Assembly: GCA_004332335.1 (NCBI GenBank)
Contig: SISS01000020.1
Span: forward strand, 1-46,495
Direction: 5' to 3'
DNA: 46,495 nucleotides
From: Methanoregulaceae archaeon UXB-2016
Lineage (GTDB): Archaea > Halobacteriota > Methanomicrobia > Methanomicrobiales > Methanospirillaceae
Shown here: positions 8,165 to 17,470 of the stretch, in pieces
Numbering within the stretch: position 1 is the stretch's first letter
Layout: each line of letters starts with the position of its first letter
Notes under the pieces: generated by a model
Databases searched by the model: none
What the model was told of the DNA's origin: nothing
The model's input: the letters and a program-made list of their open reading frames with translations, nothing else
Made by a program: the position numbers and the translations under genes

Positions 8165-8619
8165 GCGTTTTTGTCGACGAAGGAGCGGGCCTCGTGGTAG
8201 GCGTCCGGCCCTTCGAAATGAGCGAGGAGGGCCTCGCCGTCGCTGACGCCGATGAAACCGCGGCGCTCCTTGACAAAGAAGAGGATCTCGAAGAGGTCGC
8301 GCTCCTCGATGAGGATACCCGTGCGGGCCGCGAGGGCCGGCTCGAGCTCGAGTCGCTCGCGCACGAGCTCGTCCGGAACGAGACGGAAGATGTAGTAGAA
8401 GACCTGCCAGGCGTTCAGGAGGTTGGAGCCGAGGAGATCCCAGCGGAGGTCGGGGTCGAGAGCGTCGAGCCGGGCCGAGATGCAGACGACATCGTCCTCG
8501 CAGGCCTCGAAGATCTCGTCGGCCACGTCCTCCATCTCACCGACCGGCTCCTCCAGGTAGTCCTCTCCTGCCTCCTCGTCCAGATCTTCCTCTCTCTCGT
8601 CCCGTTCTCTGCCGTTCAT
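8161..8619 (-). CDS. Acidic conserved-looking hypothetical protein
   Basis: 152 residues from ATG 8619. I do not recognise the family. The first 35 residues are highly acidic (MNGRERDEREEDLDEEAGED). The rest looks like a compact helical domain with CEDDVVCISARLDAL, DLLGSNLLNAWQVFYYIFRL and LFEILFFVKERRGFIGV, then an acidic tail. There is no signal peptide, membrane segment or cysteine motif. A longer frame extends to 9210 but its upstream part is antisense to the asparagine synthase gene, so the internal Met was used. The stop overlaps that of the UPF0280 gene convergently. Codon usage matches its neighbours, supporting a real gene. Confidence 0.75.
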   Translation of the reverse strand: MNGRERDEREEDLDEEAGEDYLEEPVGEMEDVADEIFEACEDDVVCISARLDALDPDLRWDLLGSNLLNAWQVFYYIFRLVPDELVRERLELEPALAARTGILIEERDLFEILFFVKERRGFIGVSDGEALLAHFEGPDAYHEARSFVDKNA

Positions 8620-8644
8620 AACCGGATCTCCATGCACGAGCGAC

Positions 8645-8660
8645 TGATTTATTTTTATCC
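8645..8660 (+). promoter_or_regulatory. Putative TATA box for the asparagine synthase-gatCAB operon
   Basis: The run TGATTTATTTTTATCC stands out in GC-rich DNA. Its TATTTTTAT core (8650-8658) lies about 26-34 bases before ATG 8684, predicting a leaderless or nearly leaderless mRNA. It sits in the divergent gap with the acidic protein gene. Confidence 0.55.
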
Positions 8661-8683
8661 TTCTCCGCCAGACCCGTACGCGC

Positions 8684-9679
8684 ATGATGCTGCGAGGATG
8701 GGCGGAGCTCGGGGGGCGGCGCCTCACCCGGGCCGGGCTCGAGGAGATGGTTCGGGGAGAGGACCCCCGGGTGGCCCGCCTCGGCGGCGAGTTCGCCCTC
8801 GAGGTCGACGGGTGGCGCGCCCGCGACCACCTCGGCATTATTCCCGGGGCCTGCCCGCCCGGTGTGCTGCAGCGAGACGGCGAGACCGTCCTCAGGATCG
8901 AGCCGGAGGTCCGGGATCTCTCCCTGGAGGAAGCGGTCCTCGAGGCCGTCCGGCGCCGGGCCGACGAGGGGGTGGTGGCGCTCTCGGGCGGCGTCGACTC
9001 GGCCCTGATCGCGGCTCTCGCGCAACGGCCGTGCGTTGCGGTCGGGCTCGAGGAGAGCCACGACCTCGAACGGGCCCGGTACGTGGCCGAGGCCCTGGAC
9101 CTTGAACTCACGACCGTCGAGATCCCCCCGGACCGGCTTCCGGAGGCTCTCGGCGCTGTGCTGCCCGTGATCCCCGAGCGGACCCCGGTCAACGCCTCGA
9201 TCGCGGCCACGCTCTACTTCGTGGCCGAGTGGGCCGGCACCCACGGGTACGAACGGATCCTGGCTGGCCAGGGGGCCGACGAGGTCTTCGGCGGGTACGC
9301 CCGGTATGTCGACGGCGGCGATGCCGCCTCCATGCTCGTCTCCGACTTCGCCTCGCTCCCGGCCCAGGGCGCCCGCGATCAGGGCGTGGCCGGCCTCTTC
9401 GGCAGCTACCTCTCGATGCCCTATCTCGACCTCGCAGTCCTGCGCGCCGCACGCGCGCTCCCGCCGTCGAGCCTCGTTCGCGACGGCCTTGGCAAACAAC
9501 CGCTCCGTGCGGTCGCCGCGGCCCATATCCCGGCCGATATCGCGGGATATCCGAAGAAAGCGATGCAGTACGGCTCTGGGATCTGGCGCGAGCTCCGCCG
9601 GCTGTCACGTCATAACGGTTATAAAAACGCGGTGCAAGGGTACTTAATCACCCTGGAGAGGAACGAGCATGGTCGATGA
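8684..9679 (+). CDS. Asparagine synthase C-terminal-domain protein lacking the glutaminase nucleophile
   Basis: 331 residues. The ATP-pyrophosphatase P-loop SGGVDS is at 101-106; AsnB-type signatures LAGQGADEVFGGY and YPKKAMQYGSGIW follow. The N-terminal about 80 residues look like a shrunken class II glutaminase domain (FALEVDGWRARDHLGIIPG recalls the end of that domain), but there is no Cys2 nucleophile and most of the domain is absent. It should therefore use free ammonia, ammonia from a partner, or do another adenylation chemistry. The 3' end overlaps gatC by 11 bases, placing it first in an operon with GatCAB, which itself amidates Asp-tRNA-Asn or Glu-tRNA-Gln. The shared amide theme is suggestive. 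Two in-frame ATGs (8684, 8687) are possible starts. Confidence 0.87.
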   Translation: MMLRGWAELGGRRLTRAGLEEMVRGEDPRVARLGGEFALEVDGWRARDHLGIIPGACPPGVLQRDGETVLRIEPEVRDLSLEEAVLEAVRRRADEGVVALSGGVDSALIAALAQRPCVAVGLEESHDLERARYVAEALDLELTTVEIPPDRLPEALGAVLPVIPERTPVNASIAATLYFVAEWAGTHGYERILAGQGADEVFGGYARYVDGGDAASMLVSDFASLPAQGARDQGVAGLFGSYLSMPYLDLAVLRAARALPPSSLVRDGLGKQPLRAVAAAHIPADIAGYPKKAMQYGSGIWRELRRLSRHNGYKNAVQGYLITLERNEHGR

Positions 9680-9938
9680 GAGCGATGTCCGGCGGATCGC
9701 CGAGCTCGCGGATGTGGGGATACCGGCCGATGAGCTGCCGACCTTTACCGCGCAGTTCAACCGGATCCTCGAATACTTCGATATACTGGATACCCTCGGC
9801 GATGCCCGCGCCGGCGAGCGGCGCCTGCACACGGTCCTGCGCGAGGACGAGCCCTGCCCGTCCCTGCCGCGCGAGGCCGTGCTCGGCAATGCCGCCGAGA
9901 ACGAGGACGGGTTCGTGAAGGCCCCGCGGGTGATGTGA
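9669..9938 (+). CDS. gatC: Asp-tRNA(Asn)/Glu-tRNA(Gln) amidotransferase subunit C
   Basis: 89 residues, a normal length. It shows the GatC pattern: a helical start (VDESDVRRIAELADVGIPA), FTAQFNRILEYFDILDTL in the middle, and the C-terminal R-x-D-E motif with a hydrophobic tail (LREDEPCPSLPREAVLGNA, then DGFVKAPRVM). GatC wraps around GatA and stabilises the complex. GGAGAGG at 9655-9661 serves as a ribosome-binding site inside the upstream gene. It shares a one-base overlap with gatA. Confidence 0.95.
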   Translation: MVDESDVRRIAELADVGIPADELPTFTAQFNRILEYFDILDTLGDARAGERRLHTVLREDEPCPSLPREAVLGNAAENEDGFVKAPRVM

Positions 9939-11215
9939 TGGAGGACCGGTACAACGCCTATCTCCTCCGCTCGGACGAGCCGGGCGGATCCATGGGCCCG
10001 CTCGCCGGCCGGACGGTCGCGGTCAAGGACAACATCTCGACCGCGGGCCTGGAGACGACCTGCGGATCGAGGATACTCAAGGGTTACGTCCCGCCGTACG
10101 ACGCCCACGTGGTCACCCTCCTCAGGGAGGCAGGCGCCGCGATCAACGGTAAGACGAACATGGACGAGTTCGGCATGGGGAGCACGACCGAGAACTCGGG
10201 CTTCGGGCCGACCCTGAACCCCGTGGACCCGACGAGGGTCCCCGGCGGCTCCTCGGGCGGCTCGGCCGCCGCGGTGGCCGCTGGACTGGCCGAGCTCGCG
10301 CTCGGCACGGACACGGGCGGTTCGATCCGTTGCCCGGCCGCGTTCTGCGGGATCGTCGGGCTGAAGCCGACCTACGGGCGGGTCTCTCGGTACGGCCTGG
10401 TGGCCTACGCGAACTCGCTCGAGACGATCGGCCCCATGGCCCGGACCGTCGGGGACGTCTCGGCCCTCTATCGCGTGATCAGCCGGCACGACCCGCGCGA
10501 CACCACCATGCAGGGCCGGCCGTACGAGCACGACCCCGCGCCGACCGTGGCCGGGCGCCGGATCGGTGTCCCCGCCGAGTTCTTCGGCGAAGGCGTCGAC
10601 TCCCGCGTCGCGACCCGGGTCGAGGAGGCGATCGAGACCCTCTCCGCCTGCGGCGCGACGATCGTCCCGGTCTCGATGCCCTCCATGGCCTCGGCCCTCG
10701 CGGCTTACTATGTCACCTGTACCTCCGAGGCCTCCTCGAACCTGGCCCGGTACGACGGGGTCCGGTACGGGCCCGGCGGCGAGACCGCCCGGCCCTGGCA
10801 CGAGGCCTTCACCGATGTCCGGGGAAGCCACTTCGGCGAGGAGGTCCGGCGGCGGATCCTGCTCGGGACCTTCGCCCTCTCGGCCGGGTACTACGGCAAG
10901 TACTACGGCAAGGCCCAGACGGCCCGCGCGAACGTCGCGGCCGACTTCGAGCGGCTCTTCGGAACCATCGACCTGCTCGCGGGCCCGACCATGCCCACGG
11001 TCGCGTATCGGCTTGGCGAGCTCGCCGATCCGCTCTCGATGTACCTCGCCGACATCCTGACCGTGCCCGCAAACCTGGCCGGCGTCCCCGCCATCTCGGT
11101 GCCGTGCGGCGAGGTGGACGGGCTCCCGGTCGGCCTGCAGCTGATGGGCCGGATGTTCGACGACGAGGCCGTGATCGATGCGGCCGCCGCGTACGAAGCG
11201 GAGGCGACCGCATGA
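9938..11215 (+). CDS. gatA: Asp-tRNA(Asn)/Glu-tRNA(Gln) amidotransferase subunit A (glutamine amidase)
   Basis: 425 residues from ATG 9938; a GTG three bases earlier is in frame. It has the amidase-signature catalytic triad: Lys30 (TVAVKDNIS), Ser105 in VPGGSSGGSAAAV and nucleophile Ser129 in GTDTGGSIRCPAAFCG, with the usual 24-residue spacing between the serines. It liberates ammonia from glutamine and channels it to GatB. It follows gatC through a TGATG junction and overlaps gatB by ATGA, so all three subunits are translationally coupled. Confidence 0.97.
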   Translation: MEDRYNAYLLRSDEPGGSMGPLAGRTVAVKDNISTAGLETTCGSRILKGYVPPYDAHVVTLLREAGAAINGKTNMDEFGMGSTTENSGFGPTLNPVDPTRVPGGSSGGSAAAVAAGLAELALGTDTGGSIRCPAAFCGIVGLKPTYGRVSRYGLVAYANSLETIGPMARTVGDVSALYRVISRHDPRDTTMQGRPYEHDPAPTVAGRRIGVPAEFFGEGVDSRVATRVEEAIETLSACGATIVPVSMPSMASALAAYYVTCTSEASSNLARYDGVRYGPGGETARPWHEAFTDVRGSHFGEEVRRRILLGTFALSAGYYGKYYGKAQTARANVAADFERLFGTIDLLAGPTMPTVAYRLGELADPLSMYLADILTVPANLAGVPAISVPCGEVDGLPVGLQLMGRMFDDEAVIDAAAAYEAEATA

Positions 11216-12615
11216 GCGACGGCCAGGTGATCATCGGCCTCGAGGTCCACTGCCAGCTCGACACAAAGACCAAGCTCTTCTGCGGCTGCTCGACCGACTA
11301 CCGCGACGACGGCCCGAACACCCACGTCTGCCCGGTCTGCCTGGGCTTGCCGGGCACGATGCCCGCCGTGAACCGGCGCGCGGTCGAGTTCGCCCTGAAG
11401 GTCGCCAAGGCCTTCCACAGCGAGATCCCCGAGGAGTGCGAGTTCTCGAGAAAGAACTACTTCTATCCCGATCTGAACAAGGGCTACCAGATCACGCAGT
11501 ACGACCGCCCGCTCGCCCTTGGCGGCTACATCGAGATCGAGGGGGAGGAAGACGGCGAGAAGAGGGTCCGGCTGACGCGGATCCACATGGAGGAGGACCC
11601 GGGGCGGCTCGTCCACAAGGGCGGCGGCGATCGGGCACGGTACTCGCTCGTGGACTACAACCGCTCGGGCGTGCCGCTCATCGAGATCGTGACCGAGCCC
11701 GACCTCCGGTCGCCCAAGGAGGCCCGGCGGCTGCTGGCCAAGCTCCGTGCGACCCTCGAGTACCTCGGTGTCTACGACTCGGAGAAGGAGGGCTCGCTCC
11801 GCGTGGACGCGAACATCTCCATCTCGGGCCACGACCGGGTCGAGGTCAAGAACATCTCGTCCTACAAGGGCGTCGAGAAGGCGCTCACCTTCGAGATCAC
11901 GCGCCAGCGCTCCCTGATCCGGCGCGGGGCCACGGTCGAACGCGAGACCCGGCACTTTGTCGAGGCCCGCGGCACGACCACGGCCTCGCGCTCGAAGGTC
12001 GAGGAGCACGACTACCGCTACTTCCCCGAGCCCGACCTGCCCCCGCTACGGGTCGCGTCGTGGGTCGCGGAGATCGCGCTTCCCGAGCTCCCCGACGCCC
12101 GGCGCGAACGGTTCATGCAGCAGTACGCCCTCTCGGTCAACCACGCGCGGACGCTCACGGGCGACCTCCGCCTGGCCGAGTTCTACGAGGCCGTCGCGGG
12201 CCAGGAGCCGGCGCTCGCCGCGACCTGGGTCGCCGATACCCTGCTCGGCGAGCTCAACTACCGCGACCGGACGATCGCGACCGTCGACCCGGCCCGCTTC
12301 CGGGCCCTGCTCGGGCTCGTGAAGTCCGGCACAATAACGGACCGGTCGGGCGTCGAGGTCCTCCGTGCCGTCCTGGACACCCCCGAGGAGCCGGCGGCGA
12401 TCGTCAAACGGCTCGGCCTTGCCGTGACTGGCGAGGACACGGTTGCGACCGCGATCACCGAGGTGCTCGCCGAGCATCCCCAGGCTGTCGCGGACTACAG
12501 GACCGGGAAGGGGAACGCCCTGAACTACCTGGCAGGCCAGGTCATGAAGAAGACGCGCGGGCGTGCGGACCCGCGCGACATCGGCCGGCGGCTGGCCGAG
12601 GCCCTGACGGAGTGA
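11212..12615 (+). CDS. gatB: Asp-tRNA(Asn)/Glu-tRNA(Gln) amidotransferase subunit B
   Basis: 467 residues starting at the ATGA overlap with gatA. The N-terminal GatB/E core has IIGLEVHCQLDTKTKLFCGC and zinc-binding Cys24, Cys26, Cys40 and Cys43 (CPVCLG). The kinase-like site includes EDPGRLVH and RSGVPLIEIVTEPD. The C-terminal YqeY-like tail ends LNYLAGQVMKKTRGRADP. It phosphorylates the misacylated aminoacyl-tRNA and amidates it. Whether Asn or Gln tRNA (or both) is the target cannot be told from this window. topA begins 8 bases downstream. Confidence 0.97.
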   Translation: MSDGQVIIGLEVHCQLDTKTKLFCGCSTDYRDDGPNTHVCPVCLGLPGTMPAVNRRAVEFALKVAKAFHSEIPEECEFSRKNYFYPDLNKGYQITQYDRPLALGGYIEIEGEEDGEKRVRLTRIHMEEDPGRLVHKGGGDRARYSLVDYNRSGVPLIEIVTEPDLRSPKEARRLLAKLRATLEYLGVYDSEKEGSLRVDANISISGHDRVEVKNISSYKGVEKALTFEITRQRSLIRRGATVERETRHFVEARGTTTASRSKVEEHDYRYFPEPDLPPLRVASWVAEIALPELPDARRERFMQQYALSVNHARTLTGDLRLAEFYEAVAGQEPALAATWVADTLLGELNYRDRTIATVDPARFRALLGLVKSGTITDRSGVEVLRAVLDTPEEPAAIVKRLGLAVTGEDTVATAITEVLAEHPQAVADYRTGKGNALNYLAGQVMKKTRGRADPRDIGRRLAEALTE

Positions 12616-12622
12616 GAGACCT

Positions 12623-15439
12623 GTGCATCTGATCATCACTGAGAAGAACATCGCGGCCGAGCGGATCGCCCGGATCCTCGCGGACAAGGCGTATGTCGAG
12701 ACGCGCAAGGATGGGGGCGTCAGTACCTACACGTTCGGCGACACGACCGTGGTCGGGCTGCGCGGGCACGTGGTCGAGATCGACTTCGAGCCGGGATACA
12801 CAAACTGGCGATCGGAGCAGCACCGGCCGCGCTCGCTGATCGACGCCCGGACGATCAAGACACCGACCGACAAGAAGATCGTGAACCTGGTCCAGAAACT
12901 GACCAAGCGGGCGGACCGGGTCACGATCGCGACCGACTTCGATACCGAGGGGGAGCTGATCGGCAAGGAGACCTACGACCTCGTCCGGGCCGTCCGCCCG
13001 GAGGTACCGGTCGCGCGCGCCCGGTTCTCGGCGATCACGCCGCAGGAGATCCGGACCGCGTTCGGCGAGCTGACCGAGCTCGACTTCGCTCTGGCCGCGG
13101 CCGGCGAGGCCCGGCAGGTGATCGACCTGATCTGGGGGGCCTCGCTCACCCGGTTCATCAGCCTCGCCGCCCGCCGCGGGGGCAAGAACATCCTCTCGGT
13201 CGGCCGGGTCCAGTCGCCGACGCTCGCGATGATCGTCGACCGCGAACGCGAGATCGAGGCCTTCCTGCCCGAGCCGTACTGGGTCCTCTCGGTCGACTCG
13301 GAGCGGGACGGAATCGGCTTCTCGGCCCGCCACACGACCTCGCGGTTCACGGAGCGCGAAGCGGTCGTCGAGGCCCGCGACCGGACCTCGGCCCCCCTCG
13401 TCGTGACCGACTCGCGCGAGGGGCAGAAGATCGACCGCGCCCCGACCCCGTTCGACACGACCGGGTTCATCGTCGCGGCCGGGCGGATCGGCTTCTCGGC
13501 CGCGAACGCGATGCGGATCGCGGAGGACCTGTACATTCACGGGTACATCTCGTACCCCCGCACGGACAACACGATCTACCCGCCCTCGCTCGACCTCGAC
13601 GGGATCCTCAGGACTCTCGAGAAGACCGAGTTCAGGGACGACATCGGCTGGCTCCGGGCCAACCGCCGCGCGAGCCCCACGCGGGGGAAGAAGACCTCGA
13701 CCGACCACCCGCCGATCCACCCGGCCGGGATGGCGACGCGGGCCGAGCTCGGCGAGGAGCGCTGGCGCCTGTACGAACTCGTGGTCCGCCGGTTCCTCGC
13801 GACCCTCGCACCCGACGCTCGCTGGACCACGCGCAAGGTCCTGTTCGAAGCCGGGGACGAGCCGTACACGACGACCGGCTCGACCCTGGCCGAGGCCGGG
13901 TGGCGGACGGTCTACCCCTACTCGGACGCGGCCGAGCACGAGCTCCCGCCGTTTGCCGTCGGCGAGCGGCTGCCCGTCCTCGACGTGCGGCTCGAGGAGA
14001 AGGAGACCCAGCCCCCGCCGCGGTACACCCAGTCGCGCCTGATCCAGGTGATGGAGGAGCTCGGCCTCGGGACCAAGTCGACCCGGCACGAGGTGATCGG
14101 CAAGCTCGTCGGGCGCAAGTATATCGAGGGCAACCCCCTACGGCCCACGCTGGTCGGCCGGGCCGTGATCGAGTCCCTCGAGGAGCACGCGGACCTGATC
14201 ACCAAGCCCGATATGACGACCGCGATCGACGCGCACATGCAGGAGATCAAGGACCGGCAGCGGAGCCGCGACGAGGTCGTGGACGAGTCGCGCGCCATGC
14301 TCCACCGGGCCTTCGACGAGCTCGAGGCCCACGGCGACCAGATCGGGCGAGACATCATGGGCCGGACCGTCGAGGAGATGCTTCTCGGCCCCTGCCCGGT
14401 CTGCGGCTCGGACCTGCGCCTCCATCACATCCGATCGAGCCAGTTCATCGGCTGCGTCGACTATCCCGAGTGCCGGTTCAATATCGGCCTGCCGGTCACG
14501 ACCTGGGGATTCGCCGTCCGGACCGATGATGTCTGCCCCGAGCACGGGCTCGCCCATGTCCGCCTGATCGCCAAGGGCGCGCGCCCGTGGGAGATTGGCT
14601 GCCCGCTCTGCCATCACATCAACTCGAACCGCGAGACAATGGGCCTGATGCCCTCCATGTCGCCCGAGCTCCTCGACCGCCTCAACGCGCGGCACGTCTA
14701 CGCAGTCAACGAGGTCGCATCGGCCGAGCCGACCGCGCTCGCCGAGACCGCGGGCGTGGACCTCGTGACCGCGAACCGCCTGAAGCTCGAGGCCGAGGAG
14801 GTCCTCGGCCTCCGCCGCCGCCGCTCCGAGCTCCGGAAGTTCGTCCGGGCCCATGTCCCGCCCCGCCGAGGGCGGAGCCACGCCAAGATCATGAAGGCCC
14901 TCTTCGCGCGCGGCGTGGACACGATCGAGCACCTGGCCGAGGCAACCCCCGAGACGGTCCACGCGACCGGTATCGGCGAGAAGGAGGCGACCGCCCTCCT
15001 CGACGCGGCCCGCGGGCTCTGCAACGACCGGCGCCTGCGCGCCATGGGCGTCTCACCCATCAGTCTCAAGAAGTACTATGCGGCCGGATTCTCACGGCCC
15101 GAGGACTTCCTCCGCCACCCGGCTCCGTATCTGACGCTCAAGACCGGGATCTCGCCCGATACGGTCCACCGCCATATCGAGCTGATCTGCGAGGCTCTCG
15201 GGCACCCGGCGCCGAAACGGACGACCCGGGTGCAGCTCGAACGCGGGCGGGCCGAGCTCCTCTCCATTCCGGGCGTGGGCGAGTCCACGATCGAGAAGCT
15301 CTACAGCGGCGGCGTCTACGACGCCCGAAGCCTGGCCCAGGCCGATCCCCACGCGGTCGCCGAGAACTCGGGCCTGCCCGTCCGGAAGATCCAGGACTTC
15401 CAGGCCCGGGTCGTGGCCCCGCGCGAGGCGGCAGGATGA
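12623..15439 (+). CDS. topA: DNA topoisomerase I with C-terminal zinc and helix-hairpin-helix domains
   Basis: 938 residues from GTG 12623, preceded closely by GAGAGACC. TOPRIM acidic residues: Glu7 and the DFDTEGE set (105-111). Active-site Tyr311 lies in HGYISYPRTDN. After the type IA core come zinc-ribbon cysteines (CPVCGSDLRLHHI near 592, CVDYPEC, CPEHG, CPLCHH). The final about 250 residues hold repeated helix-hairpin-helix-like units (AVNEVASAEPTALAETAGVD, GIGEKEATALLDAARGL, LLSIPGVGESTIEKLYSGGV). The enzyme relaxes negatively supercoiled DNA. The HhH extension is longer than in a minimal archaeal TopA and probably adds non-specific DNA binding. It lies 8 bases after gatB, possibly in the same operon. 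Confidence 0.95.
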   Translation: MHLIITEKNIAAERIARILADKAYVETRKDGGVSTYTFGDTTVVGLRGHVVEIDFEPGYTNWRSEQHRPRSLIDARTIKTPTDKKIVNLVQKLTKRADRVTIATDFDTEGELIGKETYDLVRAVRPEVPVARARFSAITPQEIRTAFGELTELDFALAAAGEARQVIDLIWGASLTRFISLAARRGGKNILSVGRVQSPTLAMIVDREREIEAFLPEPYWVLSVDSERDGIGFSARHTTSRFTEREAVVEARDRTSAPLVVTDSREGQKIDRAPTPFDTTGFIVAAGRIGFSAANAMRIAEDLYIHGYISYPRTDNTIYPPSLDLDGILRTLEKTEFRDDIGWLRANRRASPTRGKKTSTDHPPIHPAGMATRAELGEERWRLYELVVRRFLATLAPDARWTTRKVLFEAGDEPYTTTGSTLAEAGWRTVYPYSDAAEHELPPFAVGERLPVLDVRLEEKETQPPPRYTQSRLIQVMEELGLGTKSTRHEVIGKLVGRKYIEGNPLRPTLVGRAVIESLEEHADLITKPDMTTAIDAHMQEIKDRQRSRDEVVDESRAMLHRAFDELEAHGDQIGRDIMGRTVEEMLLGPCPVCGSDLRLHHIRSSQFIGCVDYPECRFNIGLPVTTWGFAVRTDDVCPEHGLAHVRLIAKGARPWEIGCPLCHHINSNRETMGLMPSMSPELLDRLNARHVYAVNEVASAEPTALAETAGVDLVTANRLKLEAEEVLGLRRRRSELRKFVRAHVPPRRGRSHAKIMKALFARGVDTIEHLAEATPETVHATGIGEKEATALLDAARGLCNDRRLRAMGVSPISLKKYYAAGFSRPEDFLRHPAPYLTLKTGISPDTVHRHIELICEALGHPAPKRTTRVQLERGRAELLSIPGVGESTIEKLYSGGVYDARSLAQADPHAVAENSGLPVRKIQDFQARVVAPREAAG

Positions 15440-15445
15440 TCGAGG

Positions 15446-15455
15446 CTTAAAGGTC
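15446..15455 (+). promoter_or_regulatory. Putative TATA box for the GGGP synthase operon
   Basis: GGCTTAAAGG, with CTTAAAG centred about 25 bases before ATG 15476. This fits a leaderless archaeal promoter in the short gap after topA. Confidence 0.45.
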
Positions 15456-15475
15456 CGACGTCGATATTCTATAAG

Positions 15476-16162
15476 ATGCCTCCCCGCTGGCAGGACTGGG
15501 TCCACGTGACGAAACTGGACCCGGACAAGACGCTCTCGCCCGATGCGATCGCCGAGATCGCGGCGAGCGGCACCGACGCCCTGATGCTCTCGGGCACGCT
15601 GAACGTGACCCGCGAGAACCTCGCCGAGCTCCAGGAGCAGGTGGCCGAGTACGGCCTCCCGCTCGTGGTCGAGCCGGCCGGGCCTGAGGGTGTCCTCGTG
15701 GAGGGGATCGATCTCCTCTTCGTCCCGAGCGTGATGAACACGACCGACGTCCGCTGGATCGTCGGCAAGCACCACGCGTGGGTCCAGCAGGAGGCGGTCG
15801 CGTGGGAGAAGGTCGTCCCCGAGGCATATATCGTGCTGAACCCGGACTCGGCCGTCGGCCGGGTCACGCGCTCGCTCTGCCCGCTCTCGCCTGCGTCGGC
15901 CGCCGCGTACGCCTCCGTCGCCGACCACTACTTCTGCTTCCCGATCGTCTACGTCGAGTACAGTGGCATCTACGGCGACCCCGAGGTCGTGAAGGCCGTC
16001 CGCGCCGCGGTCGACCGAGCCGTGCTCTACTACGGCGGCGGAATTCGATCGGCGGCCCAGGCGGCCGAGATGGCGCGGTATGCCGACACGGTCGTGGTCG
16101 GCAACGCCGTGTACGAGGCCGGGGCCGGCGTCCTGAAGGAGACCGTGCGCGCGGTCAGGTAG
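15476..16162 (+). CDS. Geranylgeranylglyceryl phosphate synthase (PcrB-like)
   Basis: 228 residues, the normal TIM-barrel length. Family motifs include HVTKLDPDKTLSPDAI near the N-terminus (substrate pocket), DALMLSGTLNVTREN, PLVVEPAGPEGV, FPIVYVEYSGIYGDP and the phosphate-binding VLYYGGGIRSAAQA at the C-terminus. The enzyme joins geranylgeranyl diphosphate to sn-glycerol-1-phosphate, the first committed step of archaeal ether lipids; it is strong evidence for an archaeal host. The next gene starts 4 bases after its stop. Chain-length preference cannot be read from sequence by eye. Confidence 0.93.
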   Translation: MPPRWQDWVHVTKLDPDKTLSPDAIAEIAASGTDALMLSGTLNVTRENLAELQEQVAEYGLPLVVEPAGPEGVLVEGIDLLFVPSVMNTTDVRWIVGKHHAWVQQEAVAWEKVVPEAYIVLNPDSAVGRVTRSLCPLSPASAAAYASVADHYFCFPIVYVEYSGIYGDPEVVKAVRAAVDRAVLYYGGGIRSAAQAAEMARYADTVVVGNAVYEAGAGVLKETVRAVR

Positions 16163-16166
16163 GCGG

Positions 16167-16907
16167 ATGCCGGAACTCCAGGTGGTCCTCGTCAACCCCC
16201 TCTACGAGGGGAATGTCGGCTCGGTCGCGCGCGTGATGAAGAACTTCGGCCACACGCGCCTGGCCCTGATCGACCCCTGCCCGCTCCGGAACGAGGCCCG
16301 GGCGATGGCCTCGCATGCCCAGGACGTGCTCGAGAGCGCGCGGCGGGTCACGCTCGACGAGGTCGTGGCCGAGTCGGAAGTCGTGGTCGCGACCACGGGC
16401 GAGGTGGCGCAGTCGGTCTGCTCGCCCACAAGGATGCCCTACTTCGCGCCGCACGAGCTCCGCGAGATGGTCGCCGATGTCGAGGGCACGGTCTCGATCC
16501 TCTTCGGGCGCGAGAACTGCGGCCTCTCGAACCAGGAGCTGGCGCGGGCCGGGATCATCTGCACCATCCCTACCTCGCCGATCTACCCGATCCTGAACCT
16601 CTCGCACGCGGTCGGGATCCTCTGTTACGAGCTTTCGCAGCTCGAACGAGGGACCTATGCGCTCGCCTCGCCGTTCGAGATGGAGAGCCTCTTCGAGCAC
16701 CTCGACCGGTTTCTCGACCGGGTCGACCACCCCCTCCACAAGCGGGCGATCACGCTCCTGCTCGCGCGGCGGGTGCTGACGCGGGCCATGCCGACCATCC
16801 GGGAGGCCTCGACCATCCATGGGCTCCTCCGGCGGACCGAGCAGCTGCTCGAGGCGTCGCGCCCACGAAACGATGATGACGCCAGTCCGCCAAGAGGTAC
16901 CAGATGA
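16167..16907 (+). CDS. TrmJ-like SPOUT (TrmH family) tRNA 2'-O-methyltransferase
   Basis: 246 residues. Classic SpoU/TrmJ signatures: [20 protein letters not shown] with conserved Asn and Arg, [16 protein letters not shown], and [20 protein letters not shown] forming the trefoil-knot SAM site. The C-terminal helical extension (residues about 165-246) is typical of TrmJ, which methylates ribose 32 of tRNA. Target position is inferred from family resemblance. It overlaps dcd by ATGA. Confidence 0.9.
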   Translation: MPELQVVLVNPLYEGNVGSVARVMKNFGHTRLALIDPCPLRNEARAMASHAQDVLESARRVTLDEVVAESEVVVATTGEVAQSVCSPTRMPYFAPHELREMVADVEGTVSILFGRENCGLSNQELARAGIICTIPTSPIYPILNLSHAVGILCYELSQLERGTYALASPFEMESLFEHLDRFLDRVDHPLHKRAITLLLARRVLTRAMPTIREASTIHGLLRRTEQLLEASRPRNDDDASPPRGTR

Positions 16908-17467
16908 TCCTCGTCGACTGGCAGATCATGGACCGGATCAGGCGGGGCAAGCTCTCCATTGACCCGTTTGAACCCTCGCTCGTGCAGCCGAACTCGCTCG
17001 ACATCCGGCTCGGCGACCACTTCGTCTGGTACCTCCCCGGGGCGGCGGTGATCGACCCCTACGACCGAGATTCGGTCGTCGGCGAGGTCGACGAGTGCCG
17101 CGCCAAGGAGTTCGTGCTCCATCCCGGGCAGTTCGTGCTTGCAGAGACCCTCGAACTGATCACCCTGCCCGACAACATCGTGGCCTCGATCGAGGGCAAG
17201 TCCTCGATCGCCCGGCTCGGGGTCGAGCTCCACCAGACCGGGGGTTGGATCGACGCGGGCTTCTCGGGCTCGATCACGCTCGAGATGTGCAATGTCAACT
17301 GCCGGCCCGTGAAGATCTACGCGGGCATGCCGATCGGCCAGCTCGTCTTCTACACGACCGAACGGGCCGAGCGGCCGTACAGCGCGAAAGGGGACGCGAA
17401 GTACCAGGGCCAGCGGCAGGCCACGCTCTCGCGCTACCACGAGAACCGGCGCGTCGCGTCCGACTGA
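16904..17467 (+). CDS. dcd: dCTP deaminase
   Basis: 187 residues. The trimeric dUTPase-fold signatures are intact: [36 protein letters not shown] with [11 protein letters not shown] carrying the catalytic Glu, and [11 protein letters not shown]. It deaminates dCTP to dUTP as a step toward dTMP. Some archaeal members also hydrolyse dUTP; the sequence alone does not decide this. It overlaps the TrmJ-like gene by 4 bases, so it is the third gene of the GGGPS operon. Confidence 0.95.
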   Translation: MILVDWQIMDRIRRGKLSIDPFEPSLVQPNSLDIRLGDHFVWYLPGAAVIDPYDRDSVVGEVDECRAKEFVLHPGQFVLAETLELITLPDNIVASIEGKSSIARLGVELHQTGGWIDAGFSGSITLEMCNVNCRPVKIYAGMPIGQLVFYTTERAERPYSAKGDAKYQGQRQATLSRYHENRRVASD

Positions 17468-17470
17468 AGA

